Positions 28,006 through 37,061 of a stretch of 64,000 bases of DNA are shown here, piece after piece. The stretch spans positions 1-64,000 of the forward strand of contig JAJYIU010000007.1 of NCBI GenBank assembly GCA_021789895.1, read 5' to 3'. The notes beneath the pieces are model-generated. The model was not told the DNA's origin and did not search any database. It was given only the letters and a program-made list of their open reading frames with translations. Origin of the DNA: Acidobacteriota bacterium. Lineage in GTDB: Bacteria > Acidobacteriota > Terriglobia > Terriglobales > SCQP01. A program made the translations under genes and the position numbers. Every line of letters starts with the position of its first letter. Within the stretch, counting starts at the first letter, position 1.

Positions 28006-28906
28006 GATTGCCGTCCGGCCCGCCTTTCGCGGCGCGCTGGCGCACCAGCTCGAAAAACGCGATGCCGGCGGCGACGGAAGCGTTGAGCGAGGCGACGCCG
28101 CCGCGCTCGCCCGGCTGCATCGGAATCGAGCAGAGGGCGTCGCAGCGCTCGCGGATAAGGCGATGCAGGCCGTGGTGTTCGGCGCCGATCACCAGCACCA
28201 GCGCCGGCTGAAAATCGGTTTCCCAAATGCTCTTGGGCGCGGCGGCGTCGAGGCCGTAAACCCAGAACCCGGCCTGCTGCAGGCGGGGCAGCGCCTGGGC
28301 AAGGTTGGCGACCCGGGCCACCGGCAGGTATTCCAGCGCCCCGGCGGCGATGCGTTCCACCGCGGCGCTCAGGCCGGCGGCGCGGCGCGCCAGCAGAATC
28401 GCGCCTTCCGCTCCCGCCGCCGCCGCCGAGCGCAGAATGGCTCCCAGGTTGTGCGGGTCTTCGATGCCGTCGAGCGCCACCAGCCAGCGCCGTCCCGCCT
28501 GCGCCCGCGCCATCAATTCCTCCAACTCCACCACCGCCCGGGCTTCGCCGCGCGCCATGACGCCCTGGTGCGGCACCCCGGCGGCCGCCCGGTCGAGCAC
28601 CGCGCGCGGCTCCAGCCGCACCGCCACCCCGCGCTCGCGCGCCAGCGCGGCCAGCGCCGACTGGCGAGGCGAGGGCGCGCGCTCCCGCGCCAGCAGCAGG
28701 TATTGCAGCGGGCGGCGCCCCGCCCGCAGCGCCTCTTCCACCGCATGCGGCCCCACCAGCCAGTCTTCGCCAGGCGCAGGCGTACTATGCGGCCGTTCCT
28801 CCGCTGCCGCGCGGAGGGGCGGCGCGGCGGCAGCCCCGCGGCCCCCGCCGCCGCGCTCGCGCCCCCGCCATTGCTGCGGCCGCCGCGGATTGTGCTCGCT
28901 TGCCAT
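27989..28906 (-). CDS. rlmB: 23S rRNA 2'-O-ribose methyltransferase, RlmB/TrmH family
   Basis: 305 residues from the ATG at 28906; an upstream in-frame ATG at 29044 would run into the divergent egtD region. After an Arg/Gly-rich disordered N-terminus (about 1-45) come the substrate-binding domain (VGPHAVEEALRAGRR) and the SPOUT knotted domain with LDGIEDPHNLGAILRSA, IGAEHHGL and the C-terminal SLNASVAAGI motif. RlmB methylates G2251 of 23S rRNA, but other TrmH-type targets are possible. It heads an operon leading into the osmoprotectant transporter, an unusual neighbour. Confidence 0.88.
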   Translation of the reverse strand: MASEHNPRRPQQWRGRERGGGGRGAAAAPPLRAAAEERPHSTPAPGEDWLVGPHAVEEALRAGRRPLQYLLLARERAPSPRQSALAALARERGVAVRLEPRAVLDRAAAGVPHQGVMARGEARAVVELEELMARAQAGRRWLVALDGIEDPHNLGAILRSAAAAGAEGAILLARRAAGLSAAVERIAAGALEYLPVARVANLAQALPRLQQAGFWVYGLDAAAPKSIWETDFQPALVLVIGAEHHGLHRLIRERCDALCSIPMQPGERGGVASLNASVAAGIAFFELVRQRAAKGGPDGNHATHH

Positions 28907-28985
28907 TGCCCCATTATGCGCGTGCCGCTTAACCGCGCTTGGCTCGCTTGACTTGGCTGAATGCTCTGCCGCCACAATAATCCCG

Positions 28986-29966
28986 ATGCCCAATGTCGCC
29001 GCCGTTCCGGATGCCGGGTTGCTGCAAGCCGTGCGCGAAGGCATGGCGCGCTCGCCGCGCTGGCTGCCGGCGCGCTACTTCTATGACGCCGTCGGCAGCG
29101 CGCTGTTTGAGGCGATTACGGTCTTGCCCGAGTACGGCCTGACGCGCGCCGATGCCCGGCTGGTCGTCGCCCATGCCGGCGCCATCGCGCGCCGGCTGCC
29201 GCCGCAAACGTGCGTGATCGAGCTGGGCAGCGGCAGTGCGATCAAGACTCGCCCGTTGCTCGAGCGCCTTGCCCGCCGCTGCCGGCTGCGGTATTGCCCG
29301 ATTGATGTTTCCCGGCCTTCGCTCGAGCGCTGCGCCTTCGAGTTGCGCGGCGTGCGGCGGGTCCGTATCCAGCCGCTGGCGCAGGATTATCTGCCGGGGC
29401 TGCGCCGCGCGCTGGCGGGCCGCCATCCGCGCGAAGGCGTGCTGCTGCTGTTTCTGGGCAGCACCATCGGCAATTTTGATCCGGAAGCGGCGCTGCGATT
29501 CCTGCGCGCCTTGCGCCAGCGCCTCGCTCCCGGCGACCTTTTTTTATTGGGCGCCGATCTGGTCAAGCCGCGGGAGCGGCTGCGCCGCGCTTACGACGAT
29601 GCCGCCGGCGTGACCGCCGCGTTCAATAAAAACCTGCTGGCGCGCTTGAACCGCGAACTGGGCGCCAATTTCGATCTCGACGGCTTTGCCCATGAAGCCC
29701 GCTGGGTGGAAGAACGGCGGCGCATCGAGATGCATCTGCGCGCGATCCGCCGCCAGCGGGTGCGTATCCCCGCCGCCGGCCTGGCCTTCACCCTGCGCCG
29801 GGGCGAAACTATCTGGACTGAATCCAGCTATAAATACCGTGCCGGTGATTTGATTGCCTGGGCGCGCCGCTCCGGCTTCGAGCCGCTGGCGCAGTGGCGC
29901 GACCGCGAATGGCCCTTCTGCGAAAACCTCTGGCGGGCTACTCATCATAGGCGATCAGCGAGTTGA
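28986..29966 (+). CDS. egtD: L-histidine N-alpha-methyltransferase (ergothioneine biosynthesis)
   Basis: 326 residues from the ATG at 28986. It trimethylates histidine to hercynine with SAM. Motifs: [25 protein letters not shown]-type start (DxxGSxLFExIT.LPEYY), SAM loop [26 protein letters not shown], and the C-terminal WTESSYKY with the Glu and Ser that bind histidine. The frame is open far upstream but residues before 28986 are antisense shadow of rlmB. No egtB follows in this window, so the sulfoxide synthase must be elsewhere. Its last 29 bp overlap the convergent apt gene. Confidence 0.9.
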   Translation: MPNVAAVPDAGLLQAVREGMARSPRWLPARYFYDAVGSALFEAITVLPEYGLTRADARLVVAHAGAIARRLPPQTCVIELGSGSAIKTRPLLERLARRCRLRYCPIDVSRPSLERCAFELRGVRRVRIQPLAQDYLPGLRRALAGRHPREGVLLLFLGSTIGNFDPEAALRFLRALRQRLAPGDLFLLGADLVKPRERLRRAYDDAAGVTAAFNKNLLARLNRELGANFDLDGFAHEARWVEERRRIEMHLRAIRRQRVRIPAAGLAFTLRRGETIWTESSYKYRAGDLIAWARRSGFEPLAQWRDREWPFCENLWRATHHRRSAS

Positions 29967-30501
29967 CATCGTAGCCGCCGAGCCGCTGGCGCCCGTGCAG
30001 AAAGCGTAGCTCGACGATGAAGCCGAACCCGGCCACTTTGCCGTGCAAGGTCTCAACCAGTTGGGCGGCGGCGCTGGCGGTGCCGCCGGTGGCGATCAGG
30101 TCGTCCACGATCAGCACCTTCTGGCCGGGCCGCACCGCATCCTGATGGATTTCCAGCGTATCGCTGCCGTACTCGAGCGCGTACTTGGCGCTGACCGTCA
30201 CCGCGGGCAGCTTGCGTGGCTTGCGAATGGGCACGAAACCGGCGCCCAGGCGATACGCCAGCGCCGGGCCGAAAATGAAGCCGCGCGCCTCGATCCCGGC
30301 CACCAGGTCCACTTTATGGCCGGCGTAGTGCGCCGCCAGGATGTCAATCAACCGGGCAAAGGCGGCCCCGTTTTTCAGCAGCGTCGTGATGTCGTAAAAA
30401 AGAATGCCCGGCTTCGGCCAATCCGGTATGGCTCGAATCAGTTGTTTCAAATCCGCGCAATCGGCCGCGGGTCGGGAATGAGGTTTGCTCGCGGGCGCCA
30501 T
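29938..30501 (-). CDS. apt: Adenine phosphoribosyltransferase
   Basis: 187 residues from the ATG at 30501, which has AGGAG 9 bp upstream. It converts adenine and PRPP to AMP in purine salvage. The hood and core match the family: [18 protein letters not shown] at the start, [17 protein letters not shown], and the PRPP loop [13 protein letters not shown] near 120-132. Acylphosphatase lies 13 bp upstream in the same direction. Confidence 0.94.
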   Translation of the reverse strand: MAPASKPHSRPAADCADLKQLIRAIPDWPKPGILFYDITTLLKNGAAFARLIDILAAHYAGHKVDLVAGIEARGFIFGPALAYRLGAGFVPIRKPRKLPAVTVSAKYALEYGSDTLEIHQDAVRPGQKVLIVDDLIATGGTASAAAQLVETLHGKVAGFGFIVELRFLHGRQRLGGYDVNSLIAYDE

Positions 30502-30514
30502 AGTGCCGTTCTCC

Positions 30515-30808
30515 TTAAATTTCCACTCGGAACCCGGTGTGCCGGGCCTCGTCCACCGCCTCCACCGGCTGGCTCTCGACCGAGTCCACGCGCGCGCCAG
30601 GCGGGCCTTGACGCAGCGCCGCAACAAACTTCTCCAGTGCCTGCGGAGGCGCGATCGCCAGCGCTTCCACGGCGCCGTCCTCGCGGTTGCGGACCCAGCC
30701 GCGTACTTTCAGCCGCGTCGCCGCCGCTTGCGCGTAATAACGGAAGCCCACCCCTTGCACCCGCCCGCGGACCAGAAATCGGGCGGCAGAGTGCGAGTGG
30801 CTTTTCAT
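30515..30808 (-). CDS. acyP: Acylphosphatase
   Basis: 97 residues, normal size. The catalytic residues are visible: Arg23 in [12 protein letters not shown] and Asn41 in GWVRNREDG. It hydrolyses acyl phosphates. The frame is open upstream to 31216 but those residues are the shadow of the divergent gene at 30893. Probably cotranscribed with apt. Confidence 0.92.
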   Translation of the reverse strand: MKSHSHSAARFLVRGRVQGVGFRYYAQAAATRLKVRGWVRNREDGAVEALAIAPPQALEKFVAALRQGPPGARVDSVESQPVEAVDEARHTGFRVEI

Positions 30809-30892
30809 GTTAAGTTCAGACAGGAAGCGTGAAGCGGCCAGCCGCATTGTAACAAACCCGCCGCGACGGCGAAGCGGGATGGGGCCGGCCGG

Positions 30893-31759
30893 ATGGGGGT
30901 CGATGCCATGGGTGGATTTCGGCAAAGCCTGAAACAGGCGCGCAAAATCAGTTCCAGCCAGATCCGCAAGCGCGCCGAACGTTCGTTCAATATCTGCTTT
31001 ATCGGCGCGGATGAAAGCGACCGGGCGGCGCTGTTGCGCCTGTTCCTGCCGGAATCTACGCCGCGCGCCGAGCGCGATCGGGCGGTGAGCTTCATCCGCT
31101 CCTCGCTGGCCGGCGGCGCGCGTCCGCGCGAAGGTGAGTTGGTGGTCTGGACCAGCGCGGCGGCTCAAATGGCCGGCGTGGACTCCAGCCGGCAGGCCGT
31201 CGTTGATCTTGACCAACCGCTGCCGGGCTGGGAGCGTTTGCTGCGGCTGCAGCCCTCAATGGCGCTGGCTCTGGCGCGCACCTTCCCCGTGCTGCGCCCG
31301 ATTGCGGCGCGGCATTGCATCGAAGCTACCGCGCTGCGCAACGCCGCCTTTGCGGCCATCAGCGCCATTCCTGAGGTGGCGCCAACCCCGTTGAGCCTGG
31401 TTTGGGCGGCGGGCGAGTTTGCCTCCGATACCATCGTGTTGACCGCCAATCAGGTGCGCCTGGCCTTCGAGCTAGCGGCGCTGGCCGGCGCCGAGGTGGG
31501 CTGGACCCGGCAATCGGGCCGCCTCCTCGCCATCGTGGCCGGCGCTTTCGGCTGGCGCGCCCTCGCGCGTGAGTTGGTCAGCCTGATCCCCGCCGGGGTG
31601 GGATTGGCAGCCAAATCGGGCATTGCCTATTCCGGCACCTATGCGGTCGGAAAAATGCTCTGGCAGTTTAACGGGGATATTCAGCGCGAGCCGCGGGCTC
31701 GAAAAGCGCTGCGCGCGGCCCCGGAAGAATCCCTTGGTTCGCTACCCCTTTCCGCCTGA
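30893..31759 (+). CDS. DUF697/YcjF-like hydrophobic-domain protein
   Basis: 288 residues. The N-terminal 140 residues carry no named domain (RKISSSQIRKRAERSFNI, then an alternating fold with GADESDRAALLRLFLP). The C-terminal half has hydrophobic stretches with the pattern of DUF697 proteins (FASDTIVLTANQVRLAFELAALAG, LVSLIPAGVGLAAKSGIAYSGTYAVGKM), which often accompany GTPase-like proteins. No GTP-binding motif is present. An alternative ATG is at 30908. Function unknown; possibly membrane-associated. Confidence 0.6.
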   Translation: MGVDAMGGFRQSLKQARKISSSQIRKRAERSFNICFIGADESDRAALLRLFLPESTPRAERDRAVSFIRSSLAGGARPREGELVVWTSAAAQMAGVDSSRQAVVDLDQPLPGWERLLRLQPSMALALARTFPVLRPIAARHCIEATALRNAAFAAISAIPEVAPTPLSLVWAAGEFASDTIVLTANQVRLAFELAALAGAEVGWTRQSGRLLAIVAGAFGWRALARELVSLIPAGVGLAAKSGIAYSGTYAVGKMLWQFNGDIQREPRARKALRAAPEESLGSLPLSA

Positions 31760-32023
31760 GCCCGGCCGTTTTGCGCGCCGCATGGAACGCTATAAAACGA
31801 ATCCCAGCAAGCTTATAGATATAACGGCCTTATTGCCTGTTCCATTGCCGGAATTATTGCCGGCGACGCCGGTTGGCTGCTGCAGCGTGACGGGCAGGCG
31901 GCATCCCCGTAGTGTTTCCTCCCGGCATCCTGTTTGGTTTTTAGTGATGGCCGGAGTTGCATTTTCCTCGGGATTTTCGATACTGAAAGCCAGAAGCCAG
32001 GCCCGCGCAGGGAGGAGATTGCC

Positions 32024-33052
32024 ATGAAGCTTCAGTTCACCTACCAGGTGGCCAAAGCTCCCGAATTGGAAGCCTTGGTGCAGCGCACGGCGGATAAAAT
32101 CGGCCGCTTGCTGCGGGTGTTCAACCCCGATCTGGTGCAACTGCATGGCCGCCTGTCGCGGGGCAGTCCGCGGGAAGGTGTGCTGTGCACCTTGAATCTC
32201 CGCCTGCCGACCGGACAGCTTGCCGGAGAAGAGAACGCGGTGACCGCCCAGGCCGCCTTGCGCGCCGCCCGCGCCGAGCTGATTGAGCAGATTAAAAAAC
32301 ATAAGCAAAAATTGCGCCGCGAAAGCGGCCAGCGGCGGGCGTTGCGCGAGTTGCCGGCCCAGGCGGCGCCCGTGCCGCGTGTAGCGGGCTTGAGCCCGTT
32401 GGATCTGTCGCATTTCATCAATGCCCACCTCGACGCCCTGCGCGAATTCATCCGCCGCCAGATTCGCTGGCGGGTGGAAAGCGGCGAATTGCGTCCGGGC
32501 GAATTGGATGAGCGCGAGGTGTTGGATGAGGCCATCGCCCGCGGCTTGGGCGATCACGCTTATCTCGAGGAAACCAACCGTGAGCGTTGGTTCTTGCTGC
32601 TCGCCGCCGACGCCATTCGCCGGCTGAGCGAGCGGGATGGCTTGGCTTCCGGCGTGGAAGTGGTCTCGCTGGAAAGCGATTTGAACGAGAGCGAGCGCCT
32701 GCGGGCGGGGCAATTCGAATCCGTCGAGCCGGATGACGATTTGCAACATGCCGACTTGATTCCCGATCGCGGCATGGCTTCGCCGGAAGACGTCGCCTAC
32801 ACCGATGAAGACGTGACGCTGCTCGAGGCGGCGCTGCTGCGGCTGCCCGCCGAACAGCGCGAAGACCTGGTCTTGTTCACCTTCGAGGGCTTTACCTTAC
32901 GCGAGCTGGCGCTGTTGAGCGAGCGTGATCCGGAGGCGGTGGAAGCCAGCCTGCGGCGCGCCCGCGAGCTGCTGGAAACCAGCCGGGAAATCCCCGGCGA
33001 CCTGCGAAAAATGGTGGTGGAAAGGACCGGCCGCAAGCTGAACGTGGCCTGA
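32024..33052 (+). CDS. HPF/S30AE-like domain fused to sigma-70-like segment
   Basis: 342 residues from the ATG at 32024, with GGAGGAG 6 bp upstream. Residues about 1-105 have the pattern of hibernation-promoting factor/RaiA (regular strands, TLNLRLPTGQLAGEE, then a helix of the LIEQIKKHKQKLRRE type). A linker follows to about 140. Residues about 140-250 resemble sigma-70 region 2 (INAHLDALREFIRRQI, DEREVLDEAIARGLG). The last 90 residues resemble region 4: LPAEQREDLVLFTFEGFTLRELALLSERDPEAVEASLRRARELL, a helix-turn-helix. Thus one protein joins ribosome binding with a promoter- or polymerase-binding-like module. No fused protein of this sort is known to me as characterised. Confidence 0.72.
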   Translation: MKLQFTYQVAKAPELEALVQRTADKIGRLLRVFNPDLVQLHGRLSRGSPREGVLCTLNLRLPTGQLAGEENAVTAQAALRAARAELIEQIKKHKQKLRRESGQRRALRELPAQAAPVPRVAGLSPLDLSHFINAHLDALREFIRRQIRWRVESGELRPGELDEREVLDEAIARGLGDHAYLEETNRERWFLLLAADAIRRLSERDGLASGVEVVSLESDLNESERLRAGQFESVEPDDDLQHADLIPDRGMASPEDVAYTDEDVTLLEAALLRLPAEQREDLVLFTFEGFTLRELALLSERDPEAVEASLRRARELLETSREIPGDLRKMVVERTGRKLNVA

Positions 33053-33056
33053 ACCG

Positions 33057-34886
33057 ATGCAAACTGGCGGGTTAAAGGCCATGTCTGTGGCGGCGGGGTT
33101 GCTGCTGGCCGGCTTGACGGCTTGCAGCCCTGTCCGGCGTCCGCTCCCAGTGGTCGCGCCCCGTCCCGCGCCCCCTCCGCTGCCCGCGCCTCCGCCGCCA
33201 GCCTCGCCGCTGGCCTTCCATCCGGCGCCGGCGCGGCATTTGCAACTGCCCCCCGCGCCGCCGCCCCCGCCGCGCCTCTCCCCGGTGGCGCTCCTGATTA
33301 ACGCCAGCCAGAGAGATTATGCCCGTGGCGTCGAACTCTATCGCCATGGGCGGCTGGACGCGGCCCGCCTGCGCTTTGATCGCGCCGTCACTCGCATTCT
33401 CGCCAGCCCGCTGCCGGTGCGCGCCACTCCGGCGCTCCAGGCCGAGCTCAATCAACTGGTGGATCAGATTCATGCGCTGGAAATGAACGCGCTCGAGGCG
33501 GGCGATGGCTTTACCGCCGCGCGCGAGCACCCCGCGCCCATGGATACGCTGGCGAAACTGACCTTTCCGCTCACCCCCGCCATCCGCGCCCAGGTGGAAC
33601 GGCAGATTCGCAACCGGCGCGGCGAAATGCCGCTGGCCTTGAATGGCCCGGTGATTCGCTATATCCATTACTTCACCACCGCCGGCCGCCAGGAATTGAT
33701 TCGCAATTTCCAGCGCGCCGGCCGCTATCGCGCCATGATCGAGCGTATCTTCCGTCAGGAAGGCATCCCTCGTGAGTTGATCTATCTGGCCCAGGCGGAA
33801 AGCGATTTTCACAATGATTCCGTCTCCAGCGCCGGCGCCCGCGGCATGTGGCAGTTCATGGAAAGCCGCGCCCGCGGTTATGGCTTGCGCCGCAATTGGT
33901 GGATCGACGAGCGCCAGGATCCGGTGCTCAGCACCTGGGCCGCGGCCAGGCATCTGAAGTCGCTGCACGCCGAATTCGGCGACTGGTACTTGGCCATGGC
34001 CGCCTACGATGCCGGGCCGCGTCCGGTGCTGGAGGCGGTCGCCCGCACCGGCTATGCCGATTTTTGGCAGCTTTATCGCCGCCAGGTGCTGCCGCAGGAA
34101 ACGCGCCATTATGTGCCGATCATTCTGGCGCTCGCGCTGATTGCGAAAAACCCGGCGCCCTATGGCTTGACCGGGATCCGGCCCGATCCGCCGCTGCGCA
34201 TGGATACGGTGCGGCTCACGGCGCCGGTGGACTTGCGGCTGGCGGCCGAATGCGCCAATGCCAGCTTGCAGCAAATGCGCCGCCTCAATCCCGACCTGTT
34301 GCGGCTCACTACCCCCAACCTGCCCGGCTTCGCGCTGCATGTGCCTTACGGAGAATCGGCTGCCTTTCAGGCCGCGCTCGATCGCATTCCGCCCGATAAG
34401 CGGGTGGTCTGGCGCTATCATCGCGTACGCGCGGGCGAGTCGTTGCGTGCGCTGGCGCGCCGTTATGCGGTGCGGTTGCGCCAGTTGGCTGCGGTCAATA
34501 ACCTCGATCCCGGACGCCCGCTTCCGCGCGGTGCGCGGCTGGTGATTCCCATTCGCCACCGCACCGCCGCCTTGATTGGCGGGGTTTACCAGGTGCGTCG
34601 CGGCGATACCTTGTATGGGCTCGCCCGGCGCTTTCATCTGCGCCTCTCGGACCTGCGGCGCTGGAACCACATCCGCGGCCATATCTTGCAGATAGGCATG
34701 CACTTATGGCTCCAGCCGCACGGCCGTCCGCGCACCCCGGCGCGGCCCCGCCACTATCGCGTGCGCCGGGGCGACACCTTGGCCGCCATCGCCCGCCGCT
34801 ATCACATCTCCGCCCTCGCCCTGCGCCGCCGCAATCGTTTGCGCAGCGCTCATCTGCGCGTTGGGCAGGTGCTTCGTATACGATGA
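33057..34886 (+). CDS. LysM-containing membrane-bound lytic transglycosylase (MltD-like lipoprotein)
   Basis: 609 residues. A short signal peptide ends in a lipobox (LTAC near residue 23) and a Pro-rich stretch (about 30-90) spans toward the cell wall. The SLT domain (about 215-350) has the catalytic Glu in AQAESDFHNDSVSSAGARGMWQFM and the AAYDAGP loop. Three LysM repeats (about 455-500, 515-557, 562-609; YRVRRGDTLAAIARRYH) bind peptidoglycan. It cleaves murein glycan strands. An ATG at 33081 would make a shorter lipoprotein signal. Starts 4 bp after the HPF-sigma gene. Confidence 0.9.
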   Translation: MQTGGLKAMSVAAGLLLAGLTACSPVRRPLPVVAPRPAPPPLPAPPPPASPLAFHPAPARHLQLPPAPPPPPRLSPVALLINASQRDYARGVELYRHGRLDAARLRFDRAVTRILASPLPVRATPALQAELNQLVDQIHALEMNALEAGDGFTAAREHPAPMDTLAKLTFPLTPAIRAQVERQIRNRRGEMPLALNGPVIRYIHYFTTAGRQELIRNFQRAGRYRAMIERIFRQEGIPRELIYLAQAESDFHNDSVSSAGARGMWQFMESRARGYGLRRNWWIDERQDPVLSTWAAARHLKSLHAEFGDWYLAMAAYDAGPRPVLEAVARTGYADFWQLYRRQVLPQETRHYVPIILALALIAKNPAPYGLTGIRPDPPLRMDTVRLTAPVDLRLAAECANASLQQMRRLNPDLLRLTTPNLPGFALHVPYGESAAFQAALDRIPPDKRVVWRYHRVRAGESLRALARRYAVRLRQLAAVNNLDPGRPLPRGARLVIPIRHRTAALIGGVYQVRRGDTLYGLARRFHLRLSDLRRWNHIRGHILQIGMHLWLQPHGRPRTPARPRHYRVRRGDTLAAIARRYHISALALRRRNRLRSAHLRVGQVLRIR

Positions 34887-34987
34887 TGAGGTAGGCTGGG
34901 ATCCGCTTGACAGCCCGCGGCGTCTGCGGTAAACCCAAGCCTGCGGGCATGCCCCAGCCGGCTGGCCCTCAAACTCGAGGAGGAAGA

Positions 34988-35539
34988 ATGGACAACGAGC
35001 GTTGGCGCTATTTCTGCCAGGAAGACAACGGCGATGGCGATTTTCCGGAAGGCCAGGATTCGTTTTTGGAAGACGACGACGATCTCGATGCGGGCGAAGA
35101 CGATCAGGCGAACTATCCCGCGCCTCCCGCTGCGGCGCCGTCGGTCGCGGAAACGGTGATCATCGAAGAAGAAGAAGATATCGTTCCCGTGGCGACTCCG
35201 GCGCGCAAGCCGCGCGCGGCGCATTCCGCCTCCTCGCGGGCAAAGGCGAAGCCCGCCCCCAAGCCGGCCGCCAGGAAAAAGGCCGCTCCGCGGGCGCGTT
35301 CCAAACGCGCTGCGAAAGCGGCGTCGCGCGGCAAATCGAGTGCGGCGAAGCGTGGTAAGGCCGGACGCGACGCTTCCGCCCGCGCCCGCGGCGGCGCCGC
35401 CCGTGGCAAAGCCGGTAAAGCGCGCGCCAAAGCCGCCTCCGCCCGCGGCAAGAGCGTGCGCAAGGCCAGCCGCGGCCGGGCGGCGAAGCGTGGCCGCGTG
35501 GCGAAGCGTGGCCGTACGGCGAAGCGCGGCCGCAAGTAA
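34988..35539 (+). CDS. Charge-polarised protein: acidic N-terminus, histone H1-like Lys/Arg/Ala tail
   Basis: 183 residues from the ATG at 34988, with GAGGAGGAAG just upstream. Residues about 8-70 are acidic (EDDDDLDAGEDD, VIIEEEEDIVP). Residues about 75-183 are a low-complexity Lys/Arg/Ala/Gly/Ser tail with AKRGR repeats at the end (AAKRGRVAKRGRTAKRGRK). Such tails occur in bacterial histone H1-like proteins and bind nucleic acid by charge. A DNA or RNA compaction role is inferred; it may be a sequestering or self-inhibited form because of the acidic end. The tail composition also makes spurious antisense frames. Confidence 0.72.
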   Translation: MDNERWRYFCQEDNGDGDFPEGQDSFLEDDDDLDAGEDDQANYPAPPAAAPSVAETVIIEEEEDIVPVATPARKPRAAHSASSRAKAKPAPKPAARKKAAPRARSKRAAKAASRGKSSAAKRGKAGRDASARARGGAARGKAGKARAKAASARGKSVRKASRGRAAKRGRVAKRGRTAKRGRK

Positions 35540-35563
35540 CGCGCTGGCCAGGGTCTCTGCCGT

Positions 35564-35595
35564 CCGCCGTCCCGCTGGCCGCAGCGGGACGGCGG
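35564..35595 (+). terminator. Strong GC hairpin after the histone-like gene
   Basis: CCGCCGTCCCGCTG at 35564-35577 and its perfect complement at 35582-35595 form a 14-bp stem with a 4-base loop, 25 bp after the stop codon. The T tract is absent (GGGGCTTCATT follows), so it may act as a weak terminator, an mRNA stabiliser or both. Confidence 0.6.
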
Positions 35596-35694
35596 GGGGC
35601 TTCATTGGCCGCGCGGGATAACAGGCCCGCCGTGCCCGGCATCTGCTTAAAGCGTGTGAATGCCTGATGACCCGCGCCGCCGCGCGCACTTGCC

Positions 35695-36213
35695 TTGCAG
35701 GAGAAAGCCGCCGTTATCGCTGAACGCGCCGTGGACTATTCCGAACTCACCGGCGCTTTGACGCTGGGCGAAGGCATTTGGACTGCGGAGCGGATGCTCT
35801 TTGTCGCCCGCCTCGGCATCACGCACATCCTCAGCGTGCAAGATGATTTCGACGATCGCCCGCTGGCCGAGCCATGGGGTATCGAAGTCTGCTGGAACCC
35901 CACGTCCGACGATTTCCAGCCCAAGCCGCCCGAATTTTTTCAGCGCGCCGTCGCGTTCGGCCGTGACGCCCTCGCTTCCGCCACCCATCGCCTCTACGTG
36001 CATTGCGCCGCCGGCGTGCATCGCGGGCCGCTGGCGGCGTTGGCAATCCTGACCGGCTGCGGCATGGCCCTCGATGACGGCTTGGCGCTGATCCAGGCTC
36101 GCCGTCCGGCGGCGGATTTTCCCCCGGTGTATGTGGATTCTCTCCGCGCCTATCTCAGTGGGCAGCCGCCGGCCGTCCCCCAGCCCCTCCCGCAACCGCC
36201 GGAAGAGTCGTAA
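35695..36213 (+). CDS. Dual-specificity/tyrosine-type protein phosphatase
   Basis: About 172 residues from a TTG at 35695; no ATG is in frame upstream, because a stop lies at 35668. A GTG at 35731 is another option, so the start is unresolved. The P-loop is intact: VHCAAGVHRGP fits HCxxGxxR, and Asp in DDFQ precedes it as possible general acid. A Cys-based phosphatase acting on phospho-Tyr/Ser/Thr is expected, though a lipid or RNA substrate is possible. Its stop TAA overlaps the kinase ATG (TAATG at 36211-36215), giving translational coupling with a HipA-like kinase. Confidence 0.75.
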   Translation: MQEKAAVIAERAVDYSELTGALTLGEGIWTAERMLFVARLGITHILSVQDDFDDRPLAEPWGIEVCWNPTSDDFQPKPPEFFQRAVAFGRDALASATHRLYVHCAAGVHRGPLAALAILTGCGMALDDGLALIQARRPAADFPPVYVDSLRAYLSGQPPAVPQPLPQPPEES

Positions 36214-37055
36214 TGGAACGCCTGGAAGCGGTGGAACACATCCGGCCGATGCGCGGCGGAGCGCAGTCGCACCTGCTTCGCGCCGGTGATGGCAACTTTT
36301 ATGTGGTCAAATTTCAGAACAATCCCCAGCATCGCCGGGTGTTGGCGAACGAACTGATGGCAGCGCGGCTGGCGCGCCATCTCGGCCTGCCGGTGCCGGT
36401 CTGCGCGCTGATTGACAGCACTCCCTTGGCCGGCGCGCCCGGCCTGGTCATGCGCATCGGCGGCCAAATGCAGCCCTGCGCCCCCGGCCTGCAGTTCGGC
36501 TCGCGCCTGCCCACCGCCGACCCGCAAACCCCCATCTACGACTTTTTGCCCGATGCCGGCCTCGAATTGGTGGCCAACCTGGGCGACTTCGCCGGCATGC
36601 TGGCCTTCGATAAATGGACCTGCAACTGCAATGGACGCCAGGTCGTCTTTTGCCGTCCTCATCCCCGCCAGCGGCTGCGGGTGTACATGATTGACCAGGG
36701 CTTTTGCTTCAATGCCGGCGATTGGAATTTCCCGGATAGTCCCTTGCGCGGCGTCTATGGCCGCAATATCGTGTATCAAGGGGTGACCGGCTGGGATTCG
36801 TTTCAGCCCTGGCTGGAAAAAATCGAGTCGGTGCCGGCGGAGCTGTTGGAAGCGGTGGCCGAGGAAATTCCGCCGGAATGGTACGGCGACAGCAATGATC
36901 TGGAAGCCCTGTTGTGGCGCCTCTTTGCCCGCCGCGAGCAAGTGCGGGAATTGATCTCGGCGGTGTGGCGCTCCGCCCGCGCCCCTTTTCCGGCCTGGCG
37001 CGATGATGCCGCCGCTGCCGCGCCGGCAGGCTCCGGAGACGGCCCGCCGGCCTGA
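36213..37055 (+). CDS. HipA-like kinase family protein
   Basis: 280 residues. The N-lobe carries VVKFQNNPQHRRVLANELMAARLARHLGLPVP, and the catalytic part FDKWTCNCNGRQ and VYMIDQGFCFNAGDWNFPDSPLRG, as in HipA-like kinases; the catalytic and metal-binding Asp residues are plausible in these motifs. It lacks the full HipA length, and no HipB-like DNA-binding antitoxin is adjacent. The preceding phosphatase overlaps, and a DUF3037 gene begins 6 bp after its stop. Target unknown. Confidence 0.78.
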   Translation: MERLEAVEHIRPMRGGAQSHLLRAGDGNFYVVKFQNNPQHRRVLANELMAARLARHLGLPVPVCALIDSTPLAGAPGLVMRIGGQMQPCAPGLQFGSRLPTADPQTPIYDFLPDAGLELVANLGDFAGMLAFDKWTCNCNGRQVVFCRPHPRQRLRVYMIDQGFCFNAGDWNFPDSPLRGVYGRNIVYQGVTGWDSFQPWLEKIESVPAELLEAVAEEIPPEWYGDSNDLEALLWRLFARREQVRELISAVWRSARAPFPAWRDDAAAAAPAGSGDGPPA

Positions 37056-37061
37056 TGCACG

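Noticed and set aside
28305-28985. Extended N-terminus of EgtD
   Set aside because: The upstream residues are antisense to rlmB and Arg/Ser-rich; the EgtD family begins at 28986.
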